DNA of 39,614 bases from SIG480 sp045586595 (GTDB taxonomy: Bacteria; Bacillota; Clostridia; Oscillospirales; JAAYXM01), in assembly GCA_045586595.1 (NCBI GenBank), contig JAZNAQ010000044.1:1-39614 (forward strand), read 5' to 3'. How positions within the stretch are numbered: position 1 is the first letter of the stretch; the number at the start of each line of letters is the position of its first letter. The notes under the pieces are model-generated. The model saw nothing but the letters and a program-made list of their open reading frames with translations. It did no database searches and was not told the origin of the DNA. Made by a program: the position numbers and the translations under genes. Shown here piece by piece: positions 13,306 to 19,995 of the stretch.

Positions 13306-13470
13306 ATGAAAAAAGAAGAAGCTGACAAATTCTGCGAAACCTGCGACCACAAGCGAAAACGCGGAGAATGCATGAGGAAAAACGTTTGCAAAGACTGCGA
13401 CAAGTTTTATGAATGCATCGGTTTTTGCGTTGCGGAAAAGAAGGAGGAAATGAAAAATGACAAACTTTGA
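13306..13470 (+). CDS. Cys-rich zinc-ribbon-like peptide (54 residues)
   Basis: The ATG at 13306 has GAAGGAA about 8 nt upstream. The product has three CxxC-like pairs (FCETCDHK, CMRKNVCKDCDKF, ECIGFC), typical of small zinc ribbons. It overlaps the next gene by 14 nt. It belongs to a run of very short genes that is probably variable between related phages. Confidence 0.62.
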   Translation: MKKEEADKFCETCDHKRKRGECMRKNVCKDCDKFYECIGFCVAEKKEEMKNDKL

Positions 13471-13609
13471 AAAGATAAAAGCAATGTCCGTTGAGGAAAT
13501 GGCATTTTGGCTGTTGTGGAGAGTTTCTGATGAAATGAGTTCCAAAATTGGTTGGGACGTTTTAACTATACAGAAACGGCTTGAAAGCGAGGCGCAAGAA
13601 AATGGCTGA
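13457..13609 (+). CDS. Small helical protein (50 residues)
   Basis: ATG 13457 follows AAGGAGG at 13441-13447 (9-nt gap), a strong ribosome site. The sequence (FEKIKAMSVEEMAFWLLWRV) looks like one amphipathic helix plus a short second helix. It overlaps both neighbours slightly. No family was recognised. Confidence 0.6.
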   Translation: MTNFEKIKAMSVEEMAFWLLWRVSDEMSSKIGWDVLTIQKRLESEAQENG

Positions 13610-13790
13610 ATCAAAACCTTGCCCGTTTTGCGGAGAACCTCCGGCAATATGTGAAAAACATTCCAGGAGGATTGTTGAGTATAGTGTCGCTTGTTGCAAT
13701 TTGAGTTGCCCCTGTATGCCGACAACAGGCGAATTTGATACTGAAAAAGAAGCTATCAAAGCATGGAACAGGAGGGCTGACAATGTATGA
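13602..13790 (+). CDS. Lar-family restriction-alleviation-like zinc ribbon
   Basis: This 62-residue protein has the Lar pattern: SKPCPFCGEPP at the start, a central Cys pair (CCNLSCPC), and the signature EKEAIKAWNRRAD at the end. Members of this family in Rac-type phages reduce cleavage by type I restriction systems, although many short members are untested. The ATG at 13602 overlaps the preceding gene. It may protect incoming DNA together with the methyltransferase downstream. Confidence 0.75.
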   Translation: MAESKPCPFCGEPPAICEKHSRRIVEYSVACCNLSCPCMPTTGEFDTEKEAIKAWNRRADNV

Positions 13791-13950
13791 ACATTATTTG
13801 AAAATAGCGCAAGAAGTGCGACCAATGGAAGATGGAATAAGAGTTTGTCACGCCATCGAAGATTTAGTAGATATGCTTTTGCGTAAAGATAGAATTATTA
13901 GAACGCTTGAAAAAGAACTTTCCGAATTACGAACAGAAAGTGAGTGGTGA
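13783..13950 (+). CDS. Small helical protein (55 residues)
   Basis: ATG 13783 follows AGGAGG. The protein is helical with a C-terminal coiled-coil-like end (LLRKDRIIRTLEKELSELRT). The TGA stop is followed by CAATG, the start of the next gene. No family was recognised. It may be a dimeric accessory peptide. Confidence 0.6.
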   Translation: MYEHYLKIAQEVRPMEDGIRVCHAIEDLVDMLLRKDRIIRTLEKELSELRTESEW

Positions 13951-13952
13951 CA

Positions 13953-14174
13953 ATGGCTGAATGGATAAGCGTAAAAGACAGGCTGCCGGAATTGATTCCT
14001 TGCATAGCGGGAACAGCATATTCTGAAACGGTGCTTGTGTGGACTTCCGGAAGAAAAATGATGTGTGCTGTATGGGACGGAATTGATTTTCTGTGTGCAA
14101 TGAGTTATTGGGAAGCATGGGGCGAAGAAATAACCCATTGGATGCCTTTACCCGAACCGCCGAAAGGAGAATGA
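13953..14174 (+). CDS. DUF551-domain protein
   Basis: This 73-residue protein shows the DUF551 pattern from end to end: WISVKDRLPE, VLVWTSGRKMMCAVW, and the terminal ITHWMPLPEPP. DUF551 proteins are frequent in phages and their function is not known. The ATG at 13953 directly follows the TGA of the preceding gene (TGACAATG). Two GTG codons just upstream in frame are less likely starts. Confidence 0.85.
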   Translation: MAEWISVKDRLPELIPCIAGTAYSETVLVWTSGRKMMCAVWDGIDFLCAMSYWEAWGEEITHWMPLPEPPKGE

Positions 14175-14176
14175 CA

Positions 14177-14386
14177 ATGTACGAAGCAGAACAAAGAGAA
14201 GCAGATATGCTTTTTACAATGAGCAGTATTCTTAAAACTGCGGCAGAAGAAATAAAAAGACTTGCACTTCGTTGTGACGAATACGCAAGAGCTTATGATG
14301 TGCTTCTTGAAGACTTTGAAAATCTGGAAAGACAAAAGAAAGAACCAAACGAAAGCGGTCAAGAAACTTACGCAAAGGGGGCATGA
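14177..14386 (+). CDS. Small coiled-coil protein (69 residues)
   Basis: Starting at ATG 14177 with AAAGGAG upstream, the protein is almost all helix (READMLFTMSSILKTAAEEI, then DVLLEDFENLERQKKE). It is linked to its neighbours by TGACAATG junctions on both sides. No family was recognised. Confidence 0.6.
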   Translation: MYEAEQREADMLFTMSSILKTAAEEIKRLALRCDEYARAYDVLLEDFENLERQKKEPNESGQETYAKGA

Positions 14387-14388
14387 CA

Positions 14389-14736
14389 ATGCGACTTATT
14401 GATGCGGAAGCGTTGATAGATGAAATAAACGAAATGTGGAAAATTTACCCAGCCAGATTGGAGAATAGAAAAATTTTAAGTTTTGAAGCCGTAATAGATT
14501 TAATTGGTGCCGCTCCCATCATAGAAGCAAAACCGGTTGTTCAATGCAAAGATTGCAAATACAATGTGGCGAACAGTAAGCACGAACCGCTCGACATTAC
14601 GGACTACACCGATATTACCTGCGAATACTTTATGACAGACGGAATGTCACCGAATGATTATTGTAGTCAAGGAATAAAAGTCCCTGTTATCAGCATGGAA
14701 GATGTTCCGAAAATTATGGAGGAGATGGAGAAGTGA
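14389..14736 (+). CDS. Phage zinc-ribbon-like protein before the methyltransferase
   Basis: This 115-residue protein has an N-terminal helical part beginning MRLIDAEALIDEI, a CKDCKY pair near residue 52, and a second Cys region (TCEYF and DYCSQG) near 78-95, so a metal-binding ribbon is likely. The N-terminus LIDAEAL is common in phage small proteins. The start at 14389 is preferred over 14383 because AAGGGGG then sits 7 nt upstream. It overlaps the methyltransferase by 4 nt. Confidence 0.7.
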   Translation: MRLIDAEALIDEINEMWKIYPARLENRKILSFEAVIDLIGAAPIIEAKPVVQCKDCKYNVANSKHEPLDITDYTDITCEYFMTDGMSPNDYCSQGIKVPVISMEDVPKIMEEMEK

Positions 14737-16022
14737 AACATCTCGGTGATATTACGAAAATAAGCGGTTACGAAGCACCGATTGTGGACTGCGTGATCGG
14801 CGGAAGTCCTTGCCAGGACCTTTCCATTGCAGGAAAGAGAGCGGGACTTGCCGGAGAGCGTTCCGGATTATACATAGAACAAATTCGTCTTATAAAGGAG
14901 ATGAGAGAGCAGGATGTGCGAAGAAATAATGGAAGGGCAGACCGCCCTGTTCGACCTCGATACATGGTATGGGAAAACGTGCCAGGAGCATTCAGCAGCA
15001 ACAAAGGAAAAGATTTCGCCGCAGTGCTCGAAGAAGCGATCCGCATCGCAGAACCGGAAGCTCCCGATGTGCCTGTACCTCCGAAAGGATGGCCCACAGC
15101 AGGAAGCATCGTGGGAGACGGATGGAGCGTTGCTTGGAGAACTCACGATGCGCAATACTGGGGAGTTCCCCAACGAAGAAAACGCATCTCGCTTGTCGCA
15201 GATTTTGGAGGAAGAACCGCACCCGAAATACTATTTGAGTGCAAAGGCGTGCCAAGGAATACTGAACCGGGCGGCGAAGAGAGGGAAAGACCTTCCGAAG
15301 GAACTGAAAGAGGCGTTGGAGATACAGGCTGGTGCTTGCAGGGAAATGGAATAGACCGAGCGGGCACAGCAGGATGCAACGGCAAAGGCTGGAGAACAGA
15401 CCAAAGTTATACGCTGAATACCATTGACAGACCTGCGGTTTGTGTTTTTAACGAAGAAACCATTACCAGCAAGACAAATGCCAGCAATCCGCATTACGGT
15501 GACCCTTGCCACACTTTAGGTTCTACTGGGGCAAGAAGAACAATTTGTTGTTTTGAACCTCGATCTCCCGATGGAGTGCCGAGAATGGTAAAAGGTGATG
15601 TTTCTCCGACACTTAACACGGCACAGGGCGGTCAAAGACAGCCTGCTGTTATGACTTATTCTATCACAAAACATTCCGCCCGCAGACTTACTCCTCTTGA
15701 ATGTGAAAGGCTTCAAGGTTTTCCAGATAACTGGACCAACATAGGCGAGTGGATTGACAGCAAGGGCAAGAAGCACGAATGTTCCGACAGCGCAAGATAC
15801 AAAGCTCTCGGCAACAGCATTGCTCTTCCGTTCTGGAGATTCCTTTGCAAAAGGATTTCCGCACAGTATGCAAGAAAAGCAACTATGGCAAGCCTTTTCG
15901 ACGGAATCGGCGGTTTTCCTTTGGTATGGGAAGAAGCAAACGGAAAAGGTACTGCAATTTGGGCGAGCGAAATCGAAGAGTTTCCGATGGCGGTAACAAA
16001 ATATCATTTTGGGGAGAAATAA
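14733..16022 (+). CDS. DNA cytosine-5 methyltransferase, circularly permuted
   Basis: This 429-residue enzyme transfers methyl from S-adenosylmethionine to cytosine C5. The motif order is permuted: catalytic PCQ at 26-28 (Cys27), ENV at 81-83, QRRKR at 147-151, the target-recognition region (about 165-310), motif IX (RRLTPLECERLQGFP, about 315-330), motif X (ALGNS, about 357), and only then motif I FDGIGG at 389-394 and motif II (ASEIEEFP). Joining the C-terminal end to the N-terminus restores the standard order. The GTG start at 14733 overlaps the previous stop. It probably protects phage DNA from host restriction; no partner nuclease is seen. Confidence 0.92.
   Translation: MKHLGDITKISGYEAPIVDCVIGGSPCQDLSIAGKRAGLAGERSGLYIEQIRLIKEMREQDVRRNNGRADRPVRPRYMVWENVPGAFSSNKGKDFAAVLEEAIRIAEPEAPDVPVPPKGWPTAGSIVGDGWSVAWRTHDAQYWGVPQRRKRISLVADFGGRTAPEILFECKGVPRNTEPGGEERERPSEGTERGVGDTGWCLQGNGIDRAGTAGCNGKGWRTDQSYTLNTIDRPAVCVFNEETITSKTNASNPHYGDPCHTLGSTGARRTICCFEPRSPDGVPRMVKGDVSPTLNTAQGGQRQPAVMTYSITKHSARRLTPLECERLQGFPDNWTNIGEWIDSKGKKHECSDSARYKALGNSIALPFWRFLCKRISAQYARKATMASLFDGIGGFPLVWEEANGKGTAIWASEIEEFPMAVTKYHFGEK
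14914..15354 (+). CDS. ORF overprinted in the +1 frame of the methyltransferase gene
   Basis: A 146-codon ORF lies wholly inside the methyltransferase gene, over its residues 61-207. ATG at 14914 has AAAGGAG at 14894-14900 (13-nt gap) and AGCAGG nearer. The product contains ALFDLDTWYGKTCQEHS, SRLSQILEEEPHPKYYLSA and KACQGILNRAAKRGKDLP. I recall stand-alone phage proteins with this same pattern (LFD...GKTSPE, LSQILE, KYYLSAKAC-GIL-RA), which suggests conserved dual coding. No search was possible. A role with the methyltransferase is only inferred. Confidence 0.6.
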   Translation: MCEEIMEGQTALFDLDTWYGKTCQEHSAATKEKISPQCSKKRSASQNRKLPMCLYLRKDGPQQEASWETDGALLGELTMRNTGEFPNEENASRLSQILEEEPHPKYYLSAKACQGILNRAAKRGKDLPKELKEALEIQAGACREME

Positions 16023-16025
16023 ACA

Positions 16026-16295
16026 ATGCCTGAAGAAGTATTATATATAACATTCATCGCAATGGTTGCGGTGATAATGGTAAATATTGTTTGCGCGATA
16101 GACCACAAGAAAGCGGAAAAAGACTGCAAAAAATGGGAAGCAATTTATTACGATTTTGTTATTCGCAATAAAAAGAAATTTTGGAAAGAACTTGGCGCAT
16201 ACGAATCACCGGAAAAAGGACAGCTTTATCTTGACCTTGAGGGAATAAGGCTTGTTATTGAAAACGGAGAACTCGAAGGATGGTATGAGCCGTGA
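16026..16295 (+). CDS. Membrane-anchored small protein
   Basis: This 89-residue protein has an N-terminal transmembrane segment (about 4-24, VLYITFIAMVAVIMVNIVCA) and a charged cytoplasmic part with several Lys and Trp (AEKDCKKWEAIYYDFVIRNK). It lies 3 nt behind the methyltransferase stop and overlaps the next small membrane gene by 4 nt. The function is unknown. Confidence 0.7.
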   Translation: MPEEVLYITFIAMVAVIMVNIVCAIDHKKAEKDCKKWEAIYYDFVIRNKKKFWKELGAYESPEKGQLYLDLEGIRLVIENGELEGWYEP

Positions 16296-16450
16296 AAAAA
16301 TTTTGGAACGAATGGTTAATTCCGCTTGCCACAGGAATTGTTGGAGGACTTTTTATATTTTCGCTTTTATGCGGAGTGTTTCTTATGGATTATGACCCTA
16401 TGACAATGGTTGAAAACATAGCGCGGGATTTAAAAAATATTTTTGGATAA
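16292..16450 (+). CDS. Small membrane protein (52 residues)
   Basis: A GTG at 16292, overlapping the preceding TGA, opens 52 codons. The product has one transmembrane segment (about 9-31, LIPLATGIVGGLFIFSLLCG) with basic residues before it, so N-in orientation is likely. It is the last protein gene before the tRNA region. Its role is unknown. Confidence 0.62.
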   Translation: MKKFWNEWLIPLATGIVGGLFIFSLLCGVFLMDYDPMTMVENIARDLKNIFG

Positions 16451-16554
16451 AAAATAATTTAAAAATTTTTCAAAGTGCCGTATCTGGGACATAGTAATGT
16501 GATATTTTAGTATTGCAAAAAACTTTTTCATCTTTCTAACTTCTTTTCTTGGCA

Positions 16555-16588
16555 AATCGGAAAGACGGTTGGCAGCCGGAAAGACGGC
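16555..16588 (+). ncRNA. Tandem hairpins with identical GAAAGA loops upstream of tRNA-Gln
   Basis: Hairpin 1 is AATCG-GAAAGA-CGGTT (16555-16570) and hairpin 2 is GCCG-GAAAGA-CGGC (16575-16588). The loop is identical while the stems differ but still pair. The two lie in a partly duplicated 19-20 nt unit beginning TTGGCA. A third such hairpin lies before tRNA-Thr. They could be processing signals or protein-binding elements in the tRNA precursor. Confidence 0.5.
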
Positions 16589-16594
16589 AAACAT

Positions 16595-16668
16595 TGAGGG
16601 TTGGTGTAACGGAAGCACAAAAGGCTTTGACCCTGTTGGCGTAGGTTCAACTCCTGCACTCTCAACCA
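16595..16668 (+). tRNA. tRNA-Gln (anticodon TTG)
   Basis: The 74-nt cloverleaf has acceptor stem TGAGGGT/ACTCTCA (one G-T), D stem GTGT/GCAC, anticodon stem AAAGG/CCTGT with one mismatch, loop CTTTGAC giving anticodon TTG, T stem GTAGG/CCTGC with loop TTCAACT, discriminator A and an encoded CCA. Gln identity fits the U1-A72 pair. It probably supplements host decoding of CAA. Confidence 0.88.
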
Positions 16669-16713
16669 GCGCATAGCGCACTCCTTTCGTTTTGATTTTA
16701 TTGCGTACTGACA

Positions 16714-16754
16714 GTTGGAAAGACAACACCCGGTCGGTGCTGGTACCGCCGACC
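16714..16754 (+). ncRNA. Third GAAAGA hairpin and a GGTCGG/CCGACC stem upstream of tRNA-Thr
   Basis: GTTG-GAAAGA-CAAC (16714-16727) repeats the loop of the two hairpins before tRNA-Gln with a different stem. A 6-bp stem GGTCGG (16732-16737) with CCGACC (16749-16754) follows, ending 7 nt before tRNA-Thr. The stretch between the tRNAs has no ORF; it appears to be structured spacer RNA. Confidence 0.45.
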
Positions 16755-16760
16755 AAACCT

Positions 16761-16834
16761 GCTTTTGTAGTTTAATGGTAAAACAGTTGACTTGTAATCA
16801 TCCGATGTTGGTTCGATTCCGACCGAAAGCTCCA
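16761..16834 (+). tRNA. tRNA-Thr (anticodon TGT)
   Basis: The 74-nt cloverleaf has acceptor stem GCTTTTG/CGAAAGC (one T-G), D stem GTTT/AAAC, anticodon stem GTTGA/TCATC with one mismatch, loop CTTGTAA giving anticodon TGT, T stem GTTGG/CCGAC with loop TTCGATT, discriminator T and an encoded CCA. It reads ACA codons. It is followed at once by an intrinsic terminator. Confidence 0.9.
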
Positions 16835-16837
16835 TAA

Positions 16838-16866
16838 GGCTATGCTTTTTGCATAGTCTTTTTTTT
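16838..16866 (+). terminator. Intrinsic terminator after the tRNAs
   Basis: The stem GGCTATGC (16838-16845) pairs with GCATAGTC (16851-16858) with one G-T pair and a 5-nt loop, followed by eight T. It separates the early/tRNA transcript from the packaging genes. The following 127 bp up to the terminase start have no ORF and should hold the late promoter or packaging site; none is clear by eye. Confidence 0.85.
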
Positions 16867-16993
16867 ATTTTGTGTACGAGGCAGTCCATACTCCTTCTGC
16901 CGAAAGGACGAGTGGGATATAACATCACAATTAAGTGCCGGAGGGTGGGCGGCTGTGATGTATAAACAAGGAGTGAAAAAGGAGGAATTTGGC

Positions 16994-17344
16994 TTGGCAA
17001 ATCAGCAAAATTTAAAACCTTTTACAAGTGAGCAAAGCCACGAAGAAGCCGTGCAAAATGGGAAAAAAGGCGGAATCGCTTCGGGAGTATCAAAAAGAAA
17101 TAAAAAAATGCTCAAAGAATGTCTTGAAGAACTTCTTGAAAAAGAAATTGTTGACACAAACGGAGAATTAAACACCGGGGCAGGAGCGATGGCTGTGGCG
17201 GTTTTTAAAAAAGCACTTGAAGGCGATTTAAAAGCGTTTGAAGTTGTACGCGACACAGCCGGGCAGAAGCCTGCAGAAAAGGTTGTTGTTTCTAACATTG
17301 ACCCGGATGTTATTGCACAGGTTGAAAGAATGGTTAACGAATGA
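16994..17344 (+). CDS. terS: Terminase small subunit
   Basis: This 116-residue protein recognises the packaging site and positions the large subunit. The sequence QSHEEAVQNGKKGGIASG with a following basic helix (SKRNKKMLKECLEELLEKE) and GAGAMAVAVFKKALEGDLKA is the pattern of Firmicutes phage small terminases; the helical middle forms the oligomer and the end QKPAEKVVVSNIDPD contacts the large subunit. TTG at 16994 is chosen for AAGGAGG 8 nt upstream. It overlaps terL by 4 nt. Confidence 0.85.
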   Translation: MANQQNLKPFTSEQSHEEAVQNGKKGGIASGVSKRNKKMLKECLEELLEKEIVDTNGELNTGAGAMAVAVFKKALEGDLKAFEVVRDTAGQKPAEKVVVSNIDPDVIAQVERMVNE

Positions 17345-18612
17345 CTTGTGAACAGGCGGTTACTTTTCTTAAAAACAACCCATACAAATTCGGGCATCTT
17401 GTAGGCTTTACAAAACTGACGGAACTCCATAACAAATGGATAATTGATATGATCCGAGGAAAAGGAGATAAAACTCTTCAAGCACACCGAGGTTCATATA
17501 AAACAACTTGCGTATCAATTGCTCTTGCGCTTATTATTGTTCTTTTACCAAACAAGAGGACGCTGTTTATGCGTAAAACCGATACGGATATCAAAGAAAT
17601 TGTTTCGCAGGTAAAGAAAATACTTTTAAGCGAACAGATGAGATATTTCGTCAAATGTATTTATGGCGTTAATCTTGAACTTGCAACGGCAACGGCAAAC
17701 GAAATAACAACAAACCTTACAAATGACCCGAGAGGCACATCACAGCTTGTCGGTATTGGTATGGGAAGTTCCATAACAGGTAAACACTTTGACCTTATAT
17801 TCACAGACGATATTGTTAACGTTACGGACAGAACATCAAAGGCCGAGCGAGATAAAACAAAAATAGCATATCAAGAATTGCAGAACATCAAAAACAGGGA
17901 CGGACGCATTTTCAACACAGGAACGCCCTGGCATAAAGACGATGCCTTTGTTTTAATGCCGAACCCGGAAAGATGGGATTGTTATTCAACAGGACTTATG
18001 AGCGAGGAAGAAATTGCTGGAATTAAAAGCAAGATGACTTCCTCGCTTTTTGCTGCAAACTATGAACTTCGGCATATTGCGGCGGAAGATGTTATTTTCG
18101 ATAATCCTCAAAAAAACGCAGACCCTGCGCTTGCGGAACAGGGCGTTTGCCATATTGACGCGGCTTACGGCGGCGAAGACTTTACGGCATTTACAATCTG
18201 CAACAAAAAAGACGGTAAATATTATATGCTCGGCAAACTTTGGAAAAAGCACGTTGATGATTGCGAAGATGAAATCATAAGGCTTCGGAAAGCGTTCAAT
18301 GCCGGAAAGATTTATTGTGAAGATAACGGCGATAAAGGATATCTTGGCAAATCGCTTCGTGCAAAAGGCGAAAAAGTTGGAATATATCACGAAACAACAA
18401 ATAAGTTTCTTAAAATTACCAGTTACCTTAAAGCAGAGTGGCAGAATGTTTATTTTGTTGCAGGAACAGATGAAGAATATATTGAGCAGATTTGCGATTA
18501 TAACGAAAACGCCGAGCACGATGACGCTCCGGACAGCGCGGCTTCAATAGTTCGCAAACTTTGGAAAAAGCAAAACACAGACAATGATTATAAACCAAAA
18601 TTTATGATGTAA
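17341..18612 (+). CDS. terL: Terminase large subunit
   Basis: This 423-residue motor cuts and pumps DNA into the prohead. The ATPase half has an atypical Walker A (HRGSYKTT, 49-56), Walker B (DLIFTDDIV, Asp156 and Asp157) and coupling motif FNTGTPWH (191-198). The RNase H-like nuclease half has HIDAAYGGED (Asp273), YCEDNGD (Glu327, Asp328) and DDAPDSAAS (Asp394-398) as metal ligands. The length is normal for this type. It is coupled to terS by ATGA overlap. Confidence 0.96.
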   Translation: MTCEQAVTFLKNNPYKFGHLVGFTKLTELHNKWIIDMIRGKGDKTLQAHRGSYKTTCVSIALALIIVLLPNKRTLFMRKTDTDIKEIVSQVKKILLSEQMRYFVKCIYGVNLELATATANEITTNLTNDPRGTSQLVGIGMGSSITGKHFDLIFTDDIVNVTDRTSKAERDKTKIAYQELQNIKNRDGRIFNTGTPWHKDDAFVLMPNPERWDCYSTGLMSEEEIAGIKSKMTSSLFAANYELRHIAAEDVIFDNPQKNADPALAEQGVCHIDAAYGGEDFTAFTICNKKDGKYYMLGKLWKKHVDDCEDEIIRLRKAFNAGKIYCEDNGDKGYLGKSLRAKGEKVGIYHETTNKFLKITSYLKAEWQNVYFVAGTDEEYIEQICDYNENAEHDDAPDSAASIVRKLWKKQNTDNDYKPKFMM

Positions 18613-18627
18613 TGGGGTGGGAAAGTT

Positions 18628-19995
18628 TTGAAAACATATCAAGATTTACTTGCGCTTGGTGATAACGACAAAGCGAGAAAAGAATTTCTTCGTGATGTTG
18701 TAAACGAGCATAAATCTTCTGAACTTTATAAAACTGCGGTTATTGCGGAAGCTTACGACAGGCAGGAAAACCCAACAATCGTTCAGTATAAAAGAATGAT
18801 AACCAATATGCTTGGACAGCAGGTAGAAGACCTTTGGCACGCCAATTACAGGCTTTCGAGCAACCATTTTAACAGATTTGTAACGCAGGAAAACCAGTAT
18901 CTTCTTGGAAACGGTCTTGTTATTGAAGAAAAAATCAAAAGAGAAAAACTTGGAACGGATTTTGATATGCGCCTTGTCGATATGGGAAGAAACGCCCTTG
19001 TTGACGGGGTTTCTTTTGGTTTTTTTGATAAAGATAAGTTAAGAGTTTTCAGCGTTCTTGAATTTGCACCTCTTTACGATGAAGAAAACGGCGCGCTTCG
19101 GGCAGGAGTTCGTTTCTGGCAGATAGACCCTTCCAAACCCACAAGATACACGCTTTTTGAGGAAGACGGATATACAGAATATATCTACAATTCCGACAAG
19201 AGCGAAAACATTGAAGAAATGCAGCCAAAACGAAAATACATTCAGATCGTGCAGACTTCGGAAGCTGACGGAGTTGAAATTTTTGACGGAGAAAACTATC
19301 CGAGTTTCCCTATCATTCCCATGTGGGCAAACGAACATCACCGTTCCGAACTTTGCGGAAGACGCGAAACGATAGATTGTTATAACCTTATCGAAAGCGG
19401 TTTTGCAAATAACCTTGACGACGCTTCGGAAATCTTCTGGATCATTAAGAACGGCGGCGGAATGGGCGACGTTGAACTTGCACAATTTATTGAAAGAATG
19501 AAAACAGTCAAAGCGGCTTCGGTTGACAGCGAAGAAGGCGGCGGTGCGGAAGCACACACCATCAACGTGCCTTATGAAGCAAGGGAAAAACTTCTTGAAA
19601 GGCTTGAAGCTGACCTTTATAAAGATTTTATGGCATTTAACGTTGAGAAAATTTCCGGCAACGCAACGGCAACCGAAATCAACGCGGCATATCAGCCTTT
19701 TGACAACAAGGTGGATAAATACGAATATTGCGTGTTTGACTTTATAGTAAGGCTTTTCGAGCTTGTCGGAATTACCGAAGAAGCAAAACCTTTTAAGCGT
19801 TCCAAAATTACAAACCAGCTTGAAACTACACAAATGGTTTTAATGGCTGCGCCTTATCTTGACGATGAAGCAATTCTTAACAAACTTCCCTGGCTGACTT
19901 CCGAAGAAATAAAAGAACTCATTGAAAGAAAAGACGCGGAAGCGGTTGAAAGGTTTTCGGCTCCGGCGGTTAAAGAGAAAGAAGTGATTGAATGA
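18628..19995 (+). CDS. Portal protein (SPP1 gp6-like)
   Basis: This 455-residue protein forms the dodecameric portal at one capsid vertex. Features of the SPP1 gp6 family are NPTIVQYKRMITNMLGQQVE, QENQYLLGNGL, the core NYPSFPIIPMWANEHHRSEL, and ETIDCYNLIESGFANNLDDA with the long helix after it. TTG start at 18628 follows GGGGTGGG. It sits between terL and the MuF-like gene in standard head order. Confidence 0.93.
   Translation: MKTYQDLLALGDNDKARKEFLRDVVNEHKSSELYKTAVIAEAYDRQENPTIVQYKRMITNMLGQQVEDLWHANYRLSSNHFNRFVTQENQYLLGNGLVIEEKIKREKLGTDFDMRLVDMGRNALVDGVSFGFFDKDKLRVFSVLEFAPLYDEENGALRAGVRFWQIDPSKPTRYTLFEEDGYTEYIYNSDKSENIEEMQPKRKYIQIVQTSEADGVEIFDGENYPSFPIIPMWANEHHRSELCGRRETIDCYNLIESGFANNLDDASEIFWIIKNGGGMGDVELAQFIERMKTVKAASVDSEEGGGAEAHTINVPYEAREKLLERLEADLYKDFMAFNVEKISGNATATEINAAYQPFDNKVDKYEYCVFDFIVRLFELVGITEEAKPFKRSKITNQLETTQMVLMAAPYLDDEAILNKLPWLTSEEIKELIERKDAEAVERFSAPAVKEKEVIE

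Noticed and set aside
16430..17000. Minus-strand ORFs with sequences such as GVEPTPTGSKP and VGIEPTSDDYKS
   Set aside because: These are the well-known translations of the antisense of tRNA genes and coincide exactly with tRNA-Gln and tRNA-Thr.
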